Shown here piece by piece: positions 12,283 through 23,207 of a stretch of 64,000 bases of DNA (within the stretch, counting starts at the first letter, position 1; each line of letters starts with the position of its first letter). Source of the DNA: Rana temporaria (Eukaryota > Chordata > Amphibia > Anura > Ranidae); NCBI RefSeq assembly GCF_905171775.1, contig NC_053489.1, forward strand, positions 147,275,642-147,339,641. Reading direction: 5' to 3'. The notes under the pieces are model-generated. The model made no database searches, was not told the DNA's origin, and saw only the letters and a program-made list of their open reading frames with translations. The position numbers and the translations under genes were made by a program.

Positions 12283-12987
12283 GGGGCAGATCCACATACA
12301 TACGATGCGCCCGGGGCATATGTAAGATACGCTACGCCGCTGTAACTTACTTGGCTTTGGTTTGAATCCTCAACGAATTTGCGCCGTAAGTTACGGCGGC
12401 GTAGTGTATCTCTCACGGCGTAAGGGCGTGGAATTCAAATTGGGCGGGTAGGGGGCGTGTTTCATTTAAATGAAGCGCGTCCCCGCGCCGAACGAACTGC
12501 GCATGCGCCGTCCGTAAAAACTCCCAGGGTGCATTGCTCCAAATGGGTGCATTGCTCGTAAATGGCGGCCAGCCCCATTCACGGACGACTTACGCAAACA
12601 ACGTAAAATTTTCAAAATTAGACTCGGGAACGACGGCCATACTTAACATTGAGTACGCCACCATATAGCAGCTTTAACTATACGCCGGAAAAAGCCGAAC
12701 GGAAACGACGTAAAAAAAAATGCGACGACCGGTCGTACGTTCGTGGATCGTCGGAAATAGCTAATTTGCATACTCGACGCGGATTACGACGGGAACGCCA
12801 CCTAGCGAATGCCGAAAAATTGCATCTAAGACCCGACGGCGTACGAAGACGTACGGCTGTCGGATCTAACACAGATGCCGTCGTATCTTGTTTTGTGGAT
12901 ACCAAAACAAAGATACGATGCGCAAAATTTGAAATTACGCGGCGTATCAAGAGATACGCTGGCGTAATTTCTTTGAGGATCTGCCCC
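12283..12987. mobile_element. CpG-rich MITE, GGGGCAGATC termini, 3-bp TSD
   Basis: The 705-bp element has inverted ends GGGGCAGATCC and is flanked by ATT on both sides (12,280-12,282 and 12,988-12,990). The interior is dense in CG and tacg words and holds inverted segments such as tacggcggcgtag. It has the same architecture as the elements at 24,206, 29,063, 31,993, 49,008 and 60,442. The 3-bp duplication suggests a Harbinger-like source, which I infer. Confidence 0.8.
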
Positions 12988-13371
12988 ATTGTGTTTTCCG
13001 CAATAAATCTATAAGTACATAATTTTCCAAACAAAGATATAGCCGATGATGAGTAGTCAACAGAGAAAGAATATGATAAAAATGTAATTTAATTAAAAAA
13101 ATTGCTGCTTACATATGCCTTCTGGGACAGATATATTAAACCTTATCTAACTTCTTACAAAAAATAATATTACATTTAAGTCAAATTCCATTTATAACTT
13201 TTTATAGATTATAATATTTTTTTATTGCTGTCTATGTCCTCTTTGGAATAAATGTAGCTCACTTCACACCTGTGTGCATGGGCGTCCGCTGAAATTTTTT
13301 CAGTGGGGGGCGCTTCGGCAGCGGTGACACACAGTCACATTTAACCCTTTCTTCGACCGCTAGCGGAGGTT

Positions 13372-14945
13372 AAAAGTACACAGCACCCTGCATCACTGGA
13401 TCCCTTTACATTACACTGCACCCTGCATTACTGGATCCCTTTACATTACACTGCACCCCACAGCTCTGGACCCCTTTAAATTGCACAGCACCCTGCATCA
13501 CTGGATCCCTTTACATTACACAGCACCCTGCATCACTGGATCCCTTTAAATTACACAGCACCCTGCATCACTGGACCCCTTTACATTACACAGCACCCTG
13601 CATCACTGGACCCCTTTACATTACACAGCACCCTGCATCACTGGATCCCTTTACATTACACAGCACCCCACAGCTCTGGACCCCTTTAAATTACACAGCA
13701 CCCTGCATCACTGGATCCCTTTAAATTACACAGCACCCTGCATCACTGGATCCCTTTACATTACACAGCACCCTGCATCACTGGATCCCTTTACATTACA
13801 CAGCACCCTGCATCACTGGATCCCTTTACATTACACAGCACCCCACAGCTCTGGACCCCTTTAAATTACACAGCACCCTGCATCACTGGATCCCTTTAAA
13901 TTACACAGCACCCTGCATCACTGGATCCCTTTACATTACACAGCACCCTGCATCATCGGACCCCTTTACATTACATAGCACCCTGCATCACTGGATCCCT
14001 TTACATTACACAGCACCCTGCACCTCTGGGCCCCTTTACATTACATAGCACTGCACCTCTGGATCCCTTTACATTACACAGCACCCTGCATCACTGGACC
14101 CCTTTACATTACACAGCACCCTGCATCACTGGACCCCTTTACATTACACTGCACCCTGCACCTCTGGACCCCTTTACATTACACAGCACCCTGCATCACT
14201 GGACCCCTTTACATTACACAGCACCCTGCATCACTGGACCCCTTTACATTACACAGCACCCCACAGCTCTGGACCCCTTTACATTACACAGCACCCTGCA
14301 TCACTGGACCCCTTTACATTACACTGCACCCTGCACCTCTGGACCCCTTTACATTACACGGCACCCTGCATCACTAGACCCCTTTACATTACACGGCACC
14401 CTGCATCACTAGACCCCTTTACATTACACAGCACCCCACAGCTCTGGACCCCTTTACATTACACAGCACCCTACACCACTGGACCCCTTTACATTACACA
14501 GCACCCCACAGCTCGGGACCCCTTTACATTACACAGCACCCTGCACCTCTGGACCCCTTTACTTTACACAGCACCCTGCACCTCTGGACCCCTTTACATT
14601 ACACAGCACCCCACAGCTCGGGACCCCTTTACATTACACAGCACCCTGCGCCTCTGGACCCCTTTACATTACACAGCACCCTGCACCTCTGGACCCCTTT
14701 ACTTTACACAGCACCCTGCACCTCTGGACCCCTTTACATTACACAGCACCCCACAGCTCGGGACCCCTTTACATTACACAAGCACCCTGCATCACTGAAA
14801 CCCTTTACATTACACAGCACCCTGCATCACTGAAACCCTTTACATTACACAGCACCCTCCACCTCTGGAACCCTTTACATTACATGGAACCCTTTACATT
14901 ACACAGCACACTGCATCACTGGACCCCTTTACATTACACAGCACC
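13372..14945. repeat. 35-bp minisatellite array, about 45 copies
   Basis: The unit is roughly ctttacattacacagcacc followed by ctgcatcactggatc; starts of neighbouring units at 13,741 and 13,776 give the 35-bp period. Sub-variants recur: 'catcactggat', 'catcactggac', 'cacagctctgg', 'cacctctggac'. They come in higher-order blocks, for example the ccacagctc type about every 4-5 units, which points to unequal exchange of multi-unit blocks. The 3' end contains shortened units near 14,880. Confidence 0.95.
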
Positions 14946-15200
14946 ATGCACTGTGCAGGGCATTAATACATGAGTTTCCATGACCAGTGCAGGACATTTA
15001 CCCCCCCCCCAATGCTGCATAGTAAAAAAAAAATCACAGAAAGTCATCACAGTTAATAATGCCATACGGAATGCAGTCTGAAGATTTTGAACTGTGAATG
15101 TGATTTTTTTTTTTTATATGCAGCATGGTGGGGGGTGGGGGGGGTAAATGTCCTGCACTGGTCATGGTAACTCATGTGTTAATGTCCTGCACAGTGCATG
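14945..15200. repeat. Inverted repeat (hairpin) inside the hAT element
   Basis: The left arm gcactgtgcaggg...ccatgaccagtgcaggac, then a C-run and an A-run, is mirrored by tgtgattttt, a G-run, and gtcctgcactggtcatgg...cctgcacagtgc. A third partial copy of the left arm follows at about 15,200-15,250. Confidence 0.8.
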
Positions 15201-15700
15201 ACATTAATACATGTGTTATTACTATGACCAGTGCAGGACATTTAGGACATTTTGTGATGAAAATAGATGTTGTTGGTGCTTGCCTGGTTTGTTCCTCGTC
15301 GGCGGCGCTGGCTCCTCCTCTCTACACTCCTCTCATCAGTGCCGTCCCAGTCAGCCCTGAATGATAATCCCCCGCCCGCCGTGAGTGACGTCACGCCGCC
15401 AGGACGGGCGCCGGGCGGGGGTGTAAACTAAGGTTAGCAGCTCGGCAGCAGGATCACACGATGATCATATTGGCCAGGCTGGAGCCTGGTGTCGGCAAAC
15501 AGGGGCGGGCCGCGGGAGCGGAGTAAATACACTGACAGACTGCAGACTCAAATAATCATTGCAGTGACACTCTTACACGATCCCAGGGGGGGTCAAGCGA
15601 CCCCCCTTGCCCTATGGAGCGGACGCCCATGCCTGTGTGTGTGTGACAGAGAAAGAAAGTGTAAAAAAATTCTTGAGCAAAGGCACAGATAGCAATAAAA

Positions 15701-16098
15701 ATACACATATGTAAACTGTGTATGTTTCTGTAATATATTTGTGATAAATACCTTCCTTACAGTTCAGCTGATCCCCCACTGACAGCTGGGAGAAGAGGAG
15801 GAGATCAGCTGAGGATCAGCTAAGCGCCAAGCTCTGTAATGAAGGACCCCCGTCTGCAGTGCTTGGAGTGGGGAAGACAGCTAAGGCAGGCCATGGAAGC
15901 GCCGAGCTGCGCTCAGCTGATCCCCCACTGCTCTCCTCTTCTGCCAGCTGTCAGCGGGGGATCTCGGGCCCCCTTCCCTCTGCAGTGCCCAGTGTGGGGA
16001 AGACCGATCAGGCGGGTCACGGAAGTGCCATGAGGCACTATAAGAAGGTATTTATCACAAATTGATTACAGAAACATGCACAGTTTACATTACATAAT
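15701..16098. mobile_element. Inverted-repeat element with about 50-bp arms
   Basis: Left arm at 15,701-15,755 (tttctgtaat...gtgataaatacctt) is mirrored at 16,046-16,098 (aaggtatttatcac...attacagaaa). The middle holds cagctgatcccccactg-type blocks in both orientations. I could not define a target duplication. No coding capacity. Confidence 0.65.
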
Positions 16099-16544
16099 AC
16101 TGTAATTCAGTGCATTTTAGGATTTTACAACCACTTTTACTCAGTTCCACTGGCTACTGGGGATTCCTGATAGGTAGTGAGGGAGATGAGGAGAGAAGAC
16201 AGCACATGACAAGCCCTACCCTGAAAATAAACCCTACTGGGTCTTTTGTTGCCAAAATTAATACAAGACCCAGGCTGATTTTTGAGGAAACATGGTATGT
16301 GGGGAAGCAAGAAGGGCAGGCGATTGTCAGAGCTATGATAAAATGCTGAAGCTTTGTCTGTCACAACAGCCCAGCATTTGGGTCTTGAAAGCTGCTGCAG
16401 GTATACAGAGGCACCCCTAAAGACCTGGTCTTCATACCCATTTGCTTTGTTTAAATTGACAGAGTGTCTTAAACACACTGATAAAATAGATTACATCCAA
16501 TTGATCACTTACCAATATGTATAAAAATGTGTTGAAAAGATTAT

Positions 16545-16828
16545 GGGGTTGATTTACTAAGGGCAAACAGACTGTGCACTTTGCAAGTGCAGTTGCACTC
16601 TGCAAGGTATTTTTCTCCATAGCTTAGTAAACAAGGTGACGCTTCACTTTACAAAGAATACCCAATCACATGTAAGGAAAATGGATAAACAGCATTTTTG
16701 ATGCACATGATTGGATGATGCAAGTCAGCAGGGCATCCTCCTCATTTACTAATCTCTGGAGCAAATTGCCTTGCAGAGTACAAATATACTTAAGTGCATG
16801 TCCTATTTGCCTTTAGTAAATCAAGCCC
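16545..16828. mobile_element. MITE with GGGGTTGATTTACTAA termini
   Basis: The 284-bp element starts GGGGTTGATTTACTAAGGGC and ends with the inverse of GGGCTTGATTTACTAAAGGC. Flanking sequence is TTA(T) on the left and TTA on the right, in line with a 3-bp TWA target. Related pieces lie at 2,285 and 29,957-30,520. Confidence 0.75.
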
Positions 16829-16843
16829 TTACCCTTCTTTTTA

Positions 16844-17180
16844 GGCCGTGTACAGACGACCAAACATGTACGATGAAAGCGGTCCGCCGGACCGTTTTCA
16901 CCGTACATGTCTGGCCGGGGATTTCTGTACGATGGCTGTACTAACCATCGTACAGAAATCCGCGCGTAAACAATACGCGGGGCATGTCCGCGGTGTCGCC
17001 ACGATGATGACACGGCGACGTGGGCGGGCCTGCCAGTTAAATGCTTCCACGCATGCGTCGAAGTCATTCGACGCATGCGAGGGATGTCGGGCGCTCGGAC
17101 ATGTACGCTAGGTCTGTACAGACGACCGAACATGTCCGAGCGGGCAGGATTCCAGCGGACTGTTTTAAAACAAGTCCAGG
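16844..17180. mobile_element. Right-truncated palindromic MITE, GGCCGTGTACAGACGAC type
   Basis: Starts directly after TTA (16,841-16,843) with GGCCGTGTACAGACGACC. Internal inverted motifs (aaacatgtacgatga / gaccgaacatgtcc, gtacgatgg / ccatcgtac) show the usual fold-back body. The matching right terminus is missing; sequence fades into AT-rich DNA after about 17,180. Confidence 0.7.
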
Positions 17181-17404
17181 AATATAAGAGTAATGATTCT
17201 TTTTTGATGCAGCATAGAACCTAAAGTGTGATTAGAACATAAATTCATACACATTTTTCTGCTGTCCAATGGATCAGCTTACGTACATTTTTTAAAGATA
17301 GAAAGTTTCCATTAACTTCTTTAAATAATTAAAATGGAAAGAAACTAGTCCTTTAAACTAATTATTTTATTTTATTTTTTTCAGCCATTGTGATAAAGCA
17401 AAGA

Positions 17405-18510
17405 AAATTAATATGAAATGAATGAGTGATAGCGCTAATATTAACTAGTGCTGAGTGAATACAGTGTGAATATTGATAATATTAATCATACACAGTGAAT
17501 GTAAAAAACAGCAACACTTATGAAAAATACTATATCCAATGAGATGATGAAATGAGTTCCTTATGGGTTAAAACCCATATGCAGCCCTATGGTAATCAGC
17601 TGGCGTTTCCTCCTCAATGCTTCTCATTAGACAGACAACGACCTTTCCCAAAAGGATCCAAGCAGAAATGCTCCAATATAAAGGAAGAAAAGAAAAAGAA
17701 AGAGGACAAGCCTCATAGTACAATACTGTATAACAAAGGACAATGGACAAGAGACTACACCGACGGTGTATGAACTCACAAAACCGCCGATTGACACAGG
17801 CTCTAAGTTAGATTGCCGCTCAGTGTGATGGTCTCCTCACTAGGATCGTAGTCCCGTCACATAGGCTCCTCCCCCACGCGTTCCGTCACTAGGCACGTGA
17901 CTTAGTCATGGGTCTCTGAATGACTATGGGAGACGGCTGAGCTTATAACAGAGCCGTTGCGTGTCATTCAAAACAGGAAGTGAAACCACAGAAAAAAGGA
18001 AAAAAGAGGGGGCTGACATCTACATCATTGCAGGCAAAACACGAGCACTGTGCAATGCAAAGCAGATTATAGCACTCGCTACATTTAAAAAACATTGTGC
18101 AATACAAAGTGTTTTAATACAGGGAAAAATATATATAATCTATCAACACAGACTGAATTAGACTTTCTTGTTGATATAAAACAGGGTGTTTAAAATAGGA
18201 TATTTAAAAACGAATCATTAAAAAAGGAGGACCTGCCTTCTTTGTAGGTTTAAAAAACAACCACATCGCCCCCTTCATGTAGTTAATACATACTACATGA
18301 AAAAGATATAATATAGAGACGTGCATACATACTCTATACATTCATGCATCTTGAAGGGGTATATAAAGATGTGCTGCATAGTATTAAATCCACATTGGGA
18401 AACCATATTGTTAATAAATGCAATTTATACAAAAAATATACATATATATATAAGTTGAAAAAAATAATAATAAAAAATCCAATTGCAAAAATAATAATAA
18501 ATTGCAAAGG
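17405..18510 (-). repeat. PLE terminal repeat, antisense (left) arm
   Basis: About 1,106 bp, reverse-complementary to 19,175-20,280 with only scattered mismatches by eye (for example near 17,832 and 18,185). Its outer 9 bp (aaattaata) overlap the left target duplication, so this arm stops inside microhomology with the target. The matching right arm continues a further 109 bp. A hammerhead-like motif lies at about 17,871-17,915 on the minus strand. Confidence 0.9.
17871..17915 (-). ncRNA. Hammerhead-ribozyme-like motif, left PLE arm
   Basis: On the minus strand the order is catgactaa, stem II gtcac-loop-gtgac, then ggaacgcgt. This mirrors the core order CTGATGA, stem II, GAAA, short stem III of PLE hammerheads. 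Stem II is a perfect 5-bp helix with a 7-nt loop. The CTGATGA box is degenerate (atgacta) and GAAA is GGAA, so catalysis is doubtful. It is the mirror copy of 19,770-19,814. Confidence 0.5.
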
Positions 18511-18511
18511 G

Positions 18512-18952
18512 AAAAAAAAAAAAAAAACGAACCTCAACGGACAGAAATGTTCAAAATTTGTGTCCCATGTTACTCAAAAAGAATATGAGATCAAAGATCT
18601 TATTACATGTCGAACAGAAGGCGTGGTGTATGCTCTACAGTGTTCTTATTCACTCCAATATATAGGTCGCACAAAAAGACCAATGTGGAAACGCATAAGA
18701 GAACATGTGCAAAACATTGAGAAGGGGTACCCCGATCATAATGTCTCGCGTCATTTCGCATTGTGTCATAATAAAGATCCTAAACAATTAAAGTTCTGGG
18801 CCATGGAGAAATATACCCCTCATTGGAGAGGCAGCCATAAAATCTGTGAGCTTAGTAAAAGCGAATCCAGATGGATACACGAAATGCGCTCTTTAGTGCC
18901 AAATGGGCTCAATGTAGAATTTGATTTGAATTGCTTCATCTCAGATTTTTAG
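18512..18952 (+). pseudogene. GIY-YIG endonuclease domain of a Penelope-like element (5'-truncated)
   Basis: The frame encodes about 147 residues ending at the TAG at 18,950-18,952. It carries the GIY-YIG signature as VVYALQC followed by LQYIGRTKRP, then the conserved arginine in RIREHVQNI, a histidine-rich region SRHFALCHNKD and the acidic helix SKSESRWIHEMRSL. PLE proteins are normally around 800 residues with a reverse transcriptase before this nuclease; here everything upstream of the nuclease is gone. The open frame runs back to 18,344 only because the antisense arm plus a run of lysine codons (poly-A at 18,512-18,527) happens to stay open. The nuclease would nick target DNA for target-primed reverse transcription. 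This copy cannot move by itself. Confidence 0.85.
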
Positions 18953-19174
18953 TTTTTTATTTTCGATTGTGTAGTGATCGGATTGATCCAGGGATAAGAA
19001 GAATTTTTTTGTAAAAATATTTTGTGCAAAAATATTTTGTGCATTTTTTGGTTATCATCTTGCATCTTGAATGGGCGTCTTCCCTCTCCCCTTTCTCCTC
19101 CTTTTTAAAGGCCTATGCTTTTATGTTGGTGTGGGAGTGTGTTGTATAGACACAGGAATTCACCATTCTTCTTT

Positions 19175-20389
19175 CCTTTGCAATTTATTATTATTTTTGC
19201 AATTGGATTTTTTATTATTATTTTTTTCAACTTATATATATATGTATATTTTTTGTATAAATTGCATTTATTAACAATATGGTTTCCCAATGTGGATTTA
19301 ATACTATGCAGCACATCTTTATATACCCCTTCAAGATGCATGAATGTATAGAGTATGTATGCACGTCTCTATATTATATCTTTTTCATGTAGTATGTATT
19401 AACTACATGAAGGGGGCGATGTGGTTGTTTTTTAAACCTACAAAGAAGGCAGGTCCTCCTTTTTTAATGATTCGTTTTTAAATATCCTATTTTAAACACT
19501 CTGTTTTATATCAACAAGAAAGTCTAATTCAGTCTGTGTTGATAGATTATATATATTTTTCCCTGTATTAAAACACTTTGTATTGCACAATGTTTTTTAA
19601 ATGTAGCGAGTGCTATAATCTGCTTTGCATTGCACAGTGCTCGTGTTTTGCCTGCAATGATGTAGATGTCAGCCCCCTCTTTTTTCCTTTTTTCTGTGGT
19701 TTCACTTCCTGTTTTGAATGACACGCAACGGCTCTGTTATAAGCTCAGCCGTCTCCCATAGTCATTCAGAGACCCATGACTAAGTCACGTGCCTAGTGAC
19801 GGAACGCGTGGGGGAGGAGCCTATGTGACGGGACTACGATCCTAGTGAGGAGACCATCAGACTGAGCGGCAATCTAACTTAGAGCCTGTGTCAATCGGCG
19901 GTTTTGTGAGTTCATACACCGTCGGTGTAGTCTCTTGTCCATTGTCCTTTGTTATACAGTATTGTACTATGAGGCTTGTCCTCTTTCTTTTTCTTTTCTT
20001 CCTTTATATTGGAGCATTTCTGCTTGGATCCTTTTGGGAAAGGTCGTTGTCTGTCTAATGAGAAGCATTGAGGAGGAAACGCCAGCTGATTACCATAGGG
20101 CTGCATATGGGTTTTAACCCATAAGGAACTCATTTCATCATCTCATTGGATATAGTATTTTTCATAAGTGTTGCTGTTTTTTACATTCACTGTGTATGAT
20201 TAATATTATCAATATTCACACTGTATTCACTCAGCACTAGTTAATATTAGCGCTATCACTCATTCATTTCATATTAATTTGGTTTTGTTCACCTATTAGA
20301 TACGCAGCTCTTATTATTTGATATTTTTTGCTGGTTTTTTTTCACTTTTTGGTTTTATATATGGCAGCGCAGTAGTACCATTCTTCTTT
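19175..20389 (+). repeat. PLE terminal repeat, sense (right) arm with tail
   Basis: Positions 19,175-20,280 mirror the left arm; 20,281-20,389 is extra sequence found only here, ending at the right target duplication. The arm is AT-rich at its inner side and GC-richer around the hammerhead-like motif (about 19,770-19,830). The near identity of the arms suggests a young insertion or recent gene conversion between them. Confidence 0.88.
19770..19814 (+). ncRNA. Hammerhead-ribozyme-like motif, right PLE arm
   Basis: Stem II is gtcac at 19,784-19,788 and gtgac at 19,796-19,800 around the loop gtgccta. It is preceded by catgactaa and followed by ggaacgcgt, the place of GAAAC plus the tiny stem III in PLE hammerheads. 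The core boxes are mutated relative to the consensus, so I call it a relic or weak ribozyme. Confidence 0.5.
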
Positions 20390-20403
20390 AAAGAAAATTA
20401 ATA

Positions 20404-21050
20404 GATTCCTCAATTCCCACAAATGAGCTAGACAGAGGAATCCCCCACTAGGACATTGTATTCTGACAGCAGACCCCACTGATTGGAAAAAAAATATTCC
20501 ACAATGTCCACTAGTATATCACTGCTTAAAGAGACCCTTTGATCATGTTGAACCTATTCATTTTAATCCTTTAATAAATCAACCAAGTTCAGTAGGTACT
20601 CTTGTTATCATTGATTCCTTAAACTGCACCCATGTACTTGGAGTGAAAAGTGATGCAAATTTCTAGAGGATCTGACACTTTAGGAATTGTTGGATCCTTC
20701 TGGCTCATGATAACAGTATGTTCCTATCCCAAGCTATATCATTATGATCTTCAATGAGGCATATTATGTTACTGGAGATGAGGAATGGGGGAGATGTTCC
20801 TAGCACATTACCTGTCCTAGGATGGCAGCACTGCTTCTCCAAAGATACAGTAGAGTGAGTGAGCATTGTCACCCTAGGACTGGAAATGTGTTACTGGCAA
20901 GATCTCCAGCTGAAAATAATGGTTAACAAGCTTCAGAAAATAAATCAAATTCAACCATCTTATATAAGTACTGGCAAGCAGATATATATTACAATTTTGT
21001 TCTTGGGTCTAGCTCTCTACCTGGAAAGTTTTTTTTTCTGATTTCTATAA
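20404..21050. other. Non-coding, nothing recognised
   Basis: No coding-like frame, repeat termini or RNA gene seen. Confidence 0.4.
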
Positions 21051-21933
21051 CCCCCTTAGCGGTAAACCTGAGCGTGACTCGGGGTGGATTTTTTATGCTA
21101 AGAACGGTAACCCCGACTCGGGGTAGATGTGCAGAGCATGCAGCGGCGCGGCTTACCTTTCGCAGCATCCACAGACAAGTTACTCACCTTGTCCCTGGAT
21201 CCTGCGATGCCTCCCCGCTGTGTGAGCGAGTGGGTCCTCCTTGCTCGATTCACAGTCTCCCCGTCTGCCGCCGATCTCTGTTCCCTGCGACGTTACGACG
21301 CACGGGGGCGGAGAATGGCGCCAAATTCAAAAAAGTAAACAAACACTATACATACAGTATACTGTAATCTTATAGATTACAGTACTGTATGTAAAAAAAT
21401 ACACATCCCCTTTGTCCCTAGTGGTCTGTCCAGTGTCCTACATGTACTTTTATATAATAAAAACTGTTCTTTCTGCCTGCAAACTGTAGATTGTCCAAAA
21501 GTGTCCCTTTATGTCAAAAATGGTTTTAGATCAGCTAGAAAACAGCGATAATAAATTATAATCACTTGCCGAATTGTGCGATAGCGATTTGTGGGGAAAT
21601 ACGTCATAAAAAAATAAAAGTAATGACAGCGACAATTCTGCAACTGAGCAAATTTCAATGATTTTGAGTTGATTACATTATTGAATAATTTTTATTATAA
21701 TTATATTATTATTTGTTATAATTATTTATAATTATTTATTATATTATAATTTATAATTTTGTTTTTAAAAAAAAAATCATACCCGGCATCCCTACAAGAC
21801 TCTTGTTTGGTCAGATTTAAGTGAGTTATTCCTAAGAATTACAGGCCTACAGTATAAAACGCCAAATTTCATTGCAAAATAATTGTACCGCTTTTGGTAC
21901 GTAATTCCAGACAGAATCATACCGCCAGGGAGG
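21051..21933 (-). mobile_element. piggyBac-like non-autonomous element, copy 1 (inverted)
   Basis: Same family as 36,537-37,400 and 54,578-55,443 but in the opposite orientation. It ends ...ACCGCCAGGGAGG next to TTAA (21,934-21,937). Its other end (CCCCCTTAGCGGTA) is mutated and the target is ATAA there. Shared blocks are the gacgttacgacgcacggg segment, the tataatttataat AT-rich centre and the tgtaattccagacagaatc block. About 880 bp, no transposase. Confidence 0.8.
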
Positions 21934-21939
21934 TTAAAA

Positions 21940-22440
21940 AGCATCTTAAAAAAATCTTACATCTAATGCCAGTCAGAAGATGTGTTTTTTTTAAGAAGCA
22001 ATAACCTGTGTAATAATAATGTTTTACTATTATAAAGAAAATACTACACACAGGGCATAATTTATTGTATATTATGCCGTAATGCAATCAATTCAACTGA
22101 TCCCTGCAATGCACCCTTTTAGGAGCTAAAAAGATTTTTTTTAAATCCTACAAAATACTTACATAACACACAACAAAATAAATATATGCATTACGCTTTA
22201 GGTAATTGATCCTAAAAAAAGGTGAGTAAGTGTGGGGGAGGAAATCTCATACTCTGCATCCTCTGTCTATGAAACCCCTCCCGCCACATCTTTTCCCAAT
22301 GCTGAGTTATTATTGTTGATAGTTTCAATATACAGTAGTTACAGAAGTATAAGAAATAAATATTTAAAATTATAGCTTCTCATACCTTTAGCAAAGATTA
22401 AAGTAATTGCAAAGGCAGAAGGTTTTTTATCTTAATGCAT
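21940..22440. other. AT-rich non-coding stretch
   Basis: No gene, RNA or repeat termini recognised. Confidence 0.4.
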
Positions 22441-22770
22441 TTTATGCAGCAGCCCCCTCAGCCACCCTAATACTTACCCGAGCCCGATCATCACTCCAGC
22501 GATGTTGTAGGATTATCTTGGCTATCTTGCCTGGGACTCCCCTCCTCATTGGCTGAGACAGCAGCTTGGTGCCATTGGCTCCTGCTGCTGTCAAAGTAAG
22601 TCAGCCATTAAGGAGAGAAAGGGGGAAGGGCTGGGCCGTGGCTCCTTGCCTGAATGAACACAGGGATCTGTGGCTTGGCTCGAGTGTCCCCATAGCAGGC
22701 TGCTTTCTGAGGGGGCACTCAACAGGAGGGATGGGCCAGGAGAACCGAAGATGGACCCGAGAAGAAAAAT
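22441..22770. repeat. Diverged Kolobok-like fragment
   Basis: The cttaatgcattttatgcagc start, then 'ccctaatacttacccgagcc' and the block 'ggctgagacagcag' are reverse-oriented equivalents of the right half of the elements at 28,170 and 35,802. The other end is lost at the start of the palindrome at 22,771. Confidence 0.5.
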
Positions 22771-23207
22771 GCAGCGTTCCACTGCCACCTCATTTCTCTA
22801 TAGGAGTCCTCACTAATATGCTTGGGCATGTGGAAAAGTGTAACAATCCCCATGCTATAGTGCATGTTACATGGGGGACAGTGACATCATCCACCTGGAT
22901 AAGCTCTAACACTAGAGTTTACTCAGGGCAAAACTAAATAAAACAAAAAACAAGCAAATGCATGTGAAACACACTCAATAAATGCAGTGGTGTTGCATTT
23001 TTTTAGTGTGTTTCACATGCATGTGTTTGTTTTTGTTTTATTTAGTTTTGCCCTGAGTAAACTCTAGTGTTATAGCTTATCCAGGTGGATGATGTCACTG
23101 TCCCCCATGTAACATGCATTATAGCATGGGGATTGTTACACTTTTCCACATGCCCAAGCATATTAGCGAGGACTCCAATAGAGAAATTAGGTGGCAGCTG
23201 AACGCAG
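22771..23207. repeat. Near-perfect palindrome, about 205-bp arms
   Basis: Arms 22,771-22,975 and 23,005-23,207 are inverted copies with roughly a dozen differences by eye, around a 29-bp spacer. The arms contain gtgtaacaatccccatgcta and its inverse. A constant coordinate sum of 45,980 near the centre shows few indels there. No terminal motif of a known transposon was recognised. Confidence 0.85.

Larger units (their letters stand above)
13277..15631. mobile_element. Non-autonomous hAT element carrying a minisatellite
   Basis: Ends are CATGGGCGTCCGCT and, at the right, its perfect inverse AGCGGACGCCCATG. Both sides carry the identical 8-bp direct repeat CCTGTGTG (13,269-13,276 and 15,632-15,639), the target-duplication length of hAT transposons. 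Of its 2,355 bp, about 1,570 are a 35-bp tandem array, followed by a long hairpin (about 14,945-15,200) and a GC-rich right part. No transposase is encoded. The gap-free duplication shows that this is one insertion unit. Confidence 0.88.
17414..20389 (+). mobile_element. Fold-back Penelope-like retroelement
   Basis: A 2,976-bp insertion is flanked by the exact 14-bp direct repeat AAAGAAAATTAATA (17,400-17,413 and 20,390-20,403). It consists of an inverted terminal arm, a GIY-YIG endonuclease fragment read on the plus strand, a short 3' segment, and a second arm in opposite orientation plus a 109-bp tail. Inverted flanking 'pLTRs', a GIY-YIG domain and hammerhead-like motifs together are hallmarks of Penelope-like elements. 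The reverse transcriptase is completely absent. The arms pair with a constant coordinate sum of 37,685 along their length, so they have no net indels. Confidence 0.85.

Noticed and set aside
12649..13034. Overlapping 118-121-codon frames on both strands
   Set aside because: They fall inside the CpG-rich MITE, where few stop codons occur because of base composition.
13372..14945. CRISPR-like or direct-repeat array
   Set aside because: Units are contiguous 35-mers without unique spacers, so this is a minisatellite; the window is also clearly vertebrate.
18344..18511. N-terminal extension of the GIY-YIG frame
   Set aside because: This part is the antisense terminal arm of the PLE read through by chance; the same amino acids appear from the other arm at 19,175-19,341.
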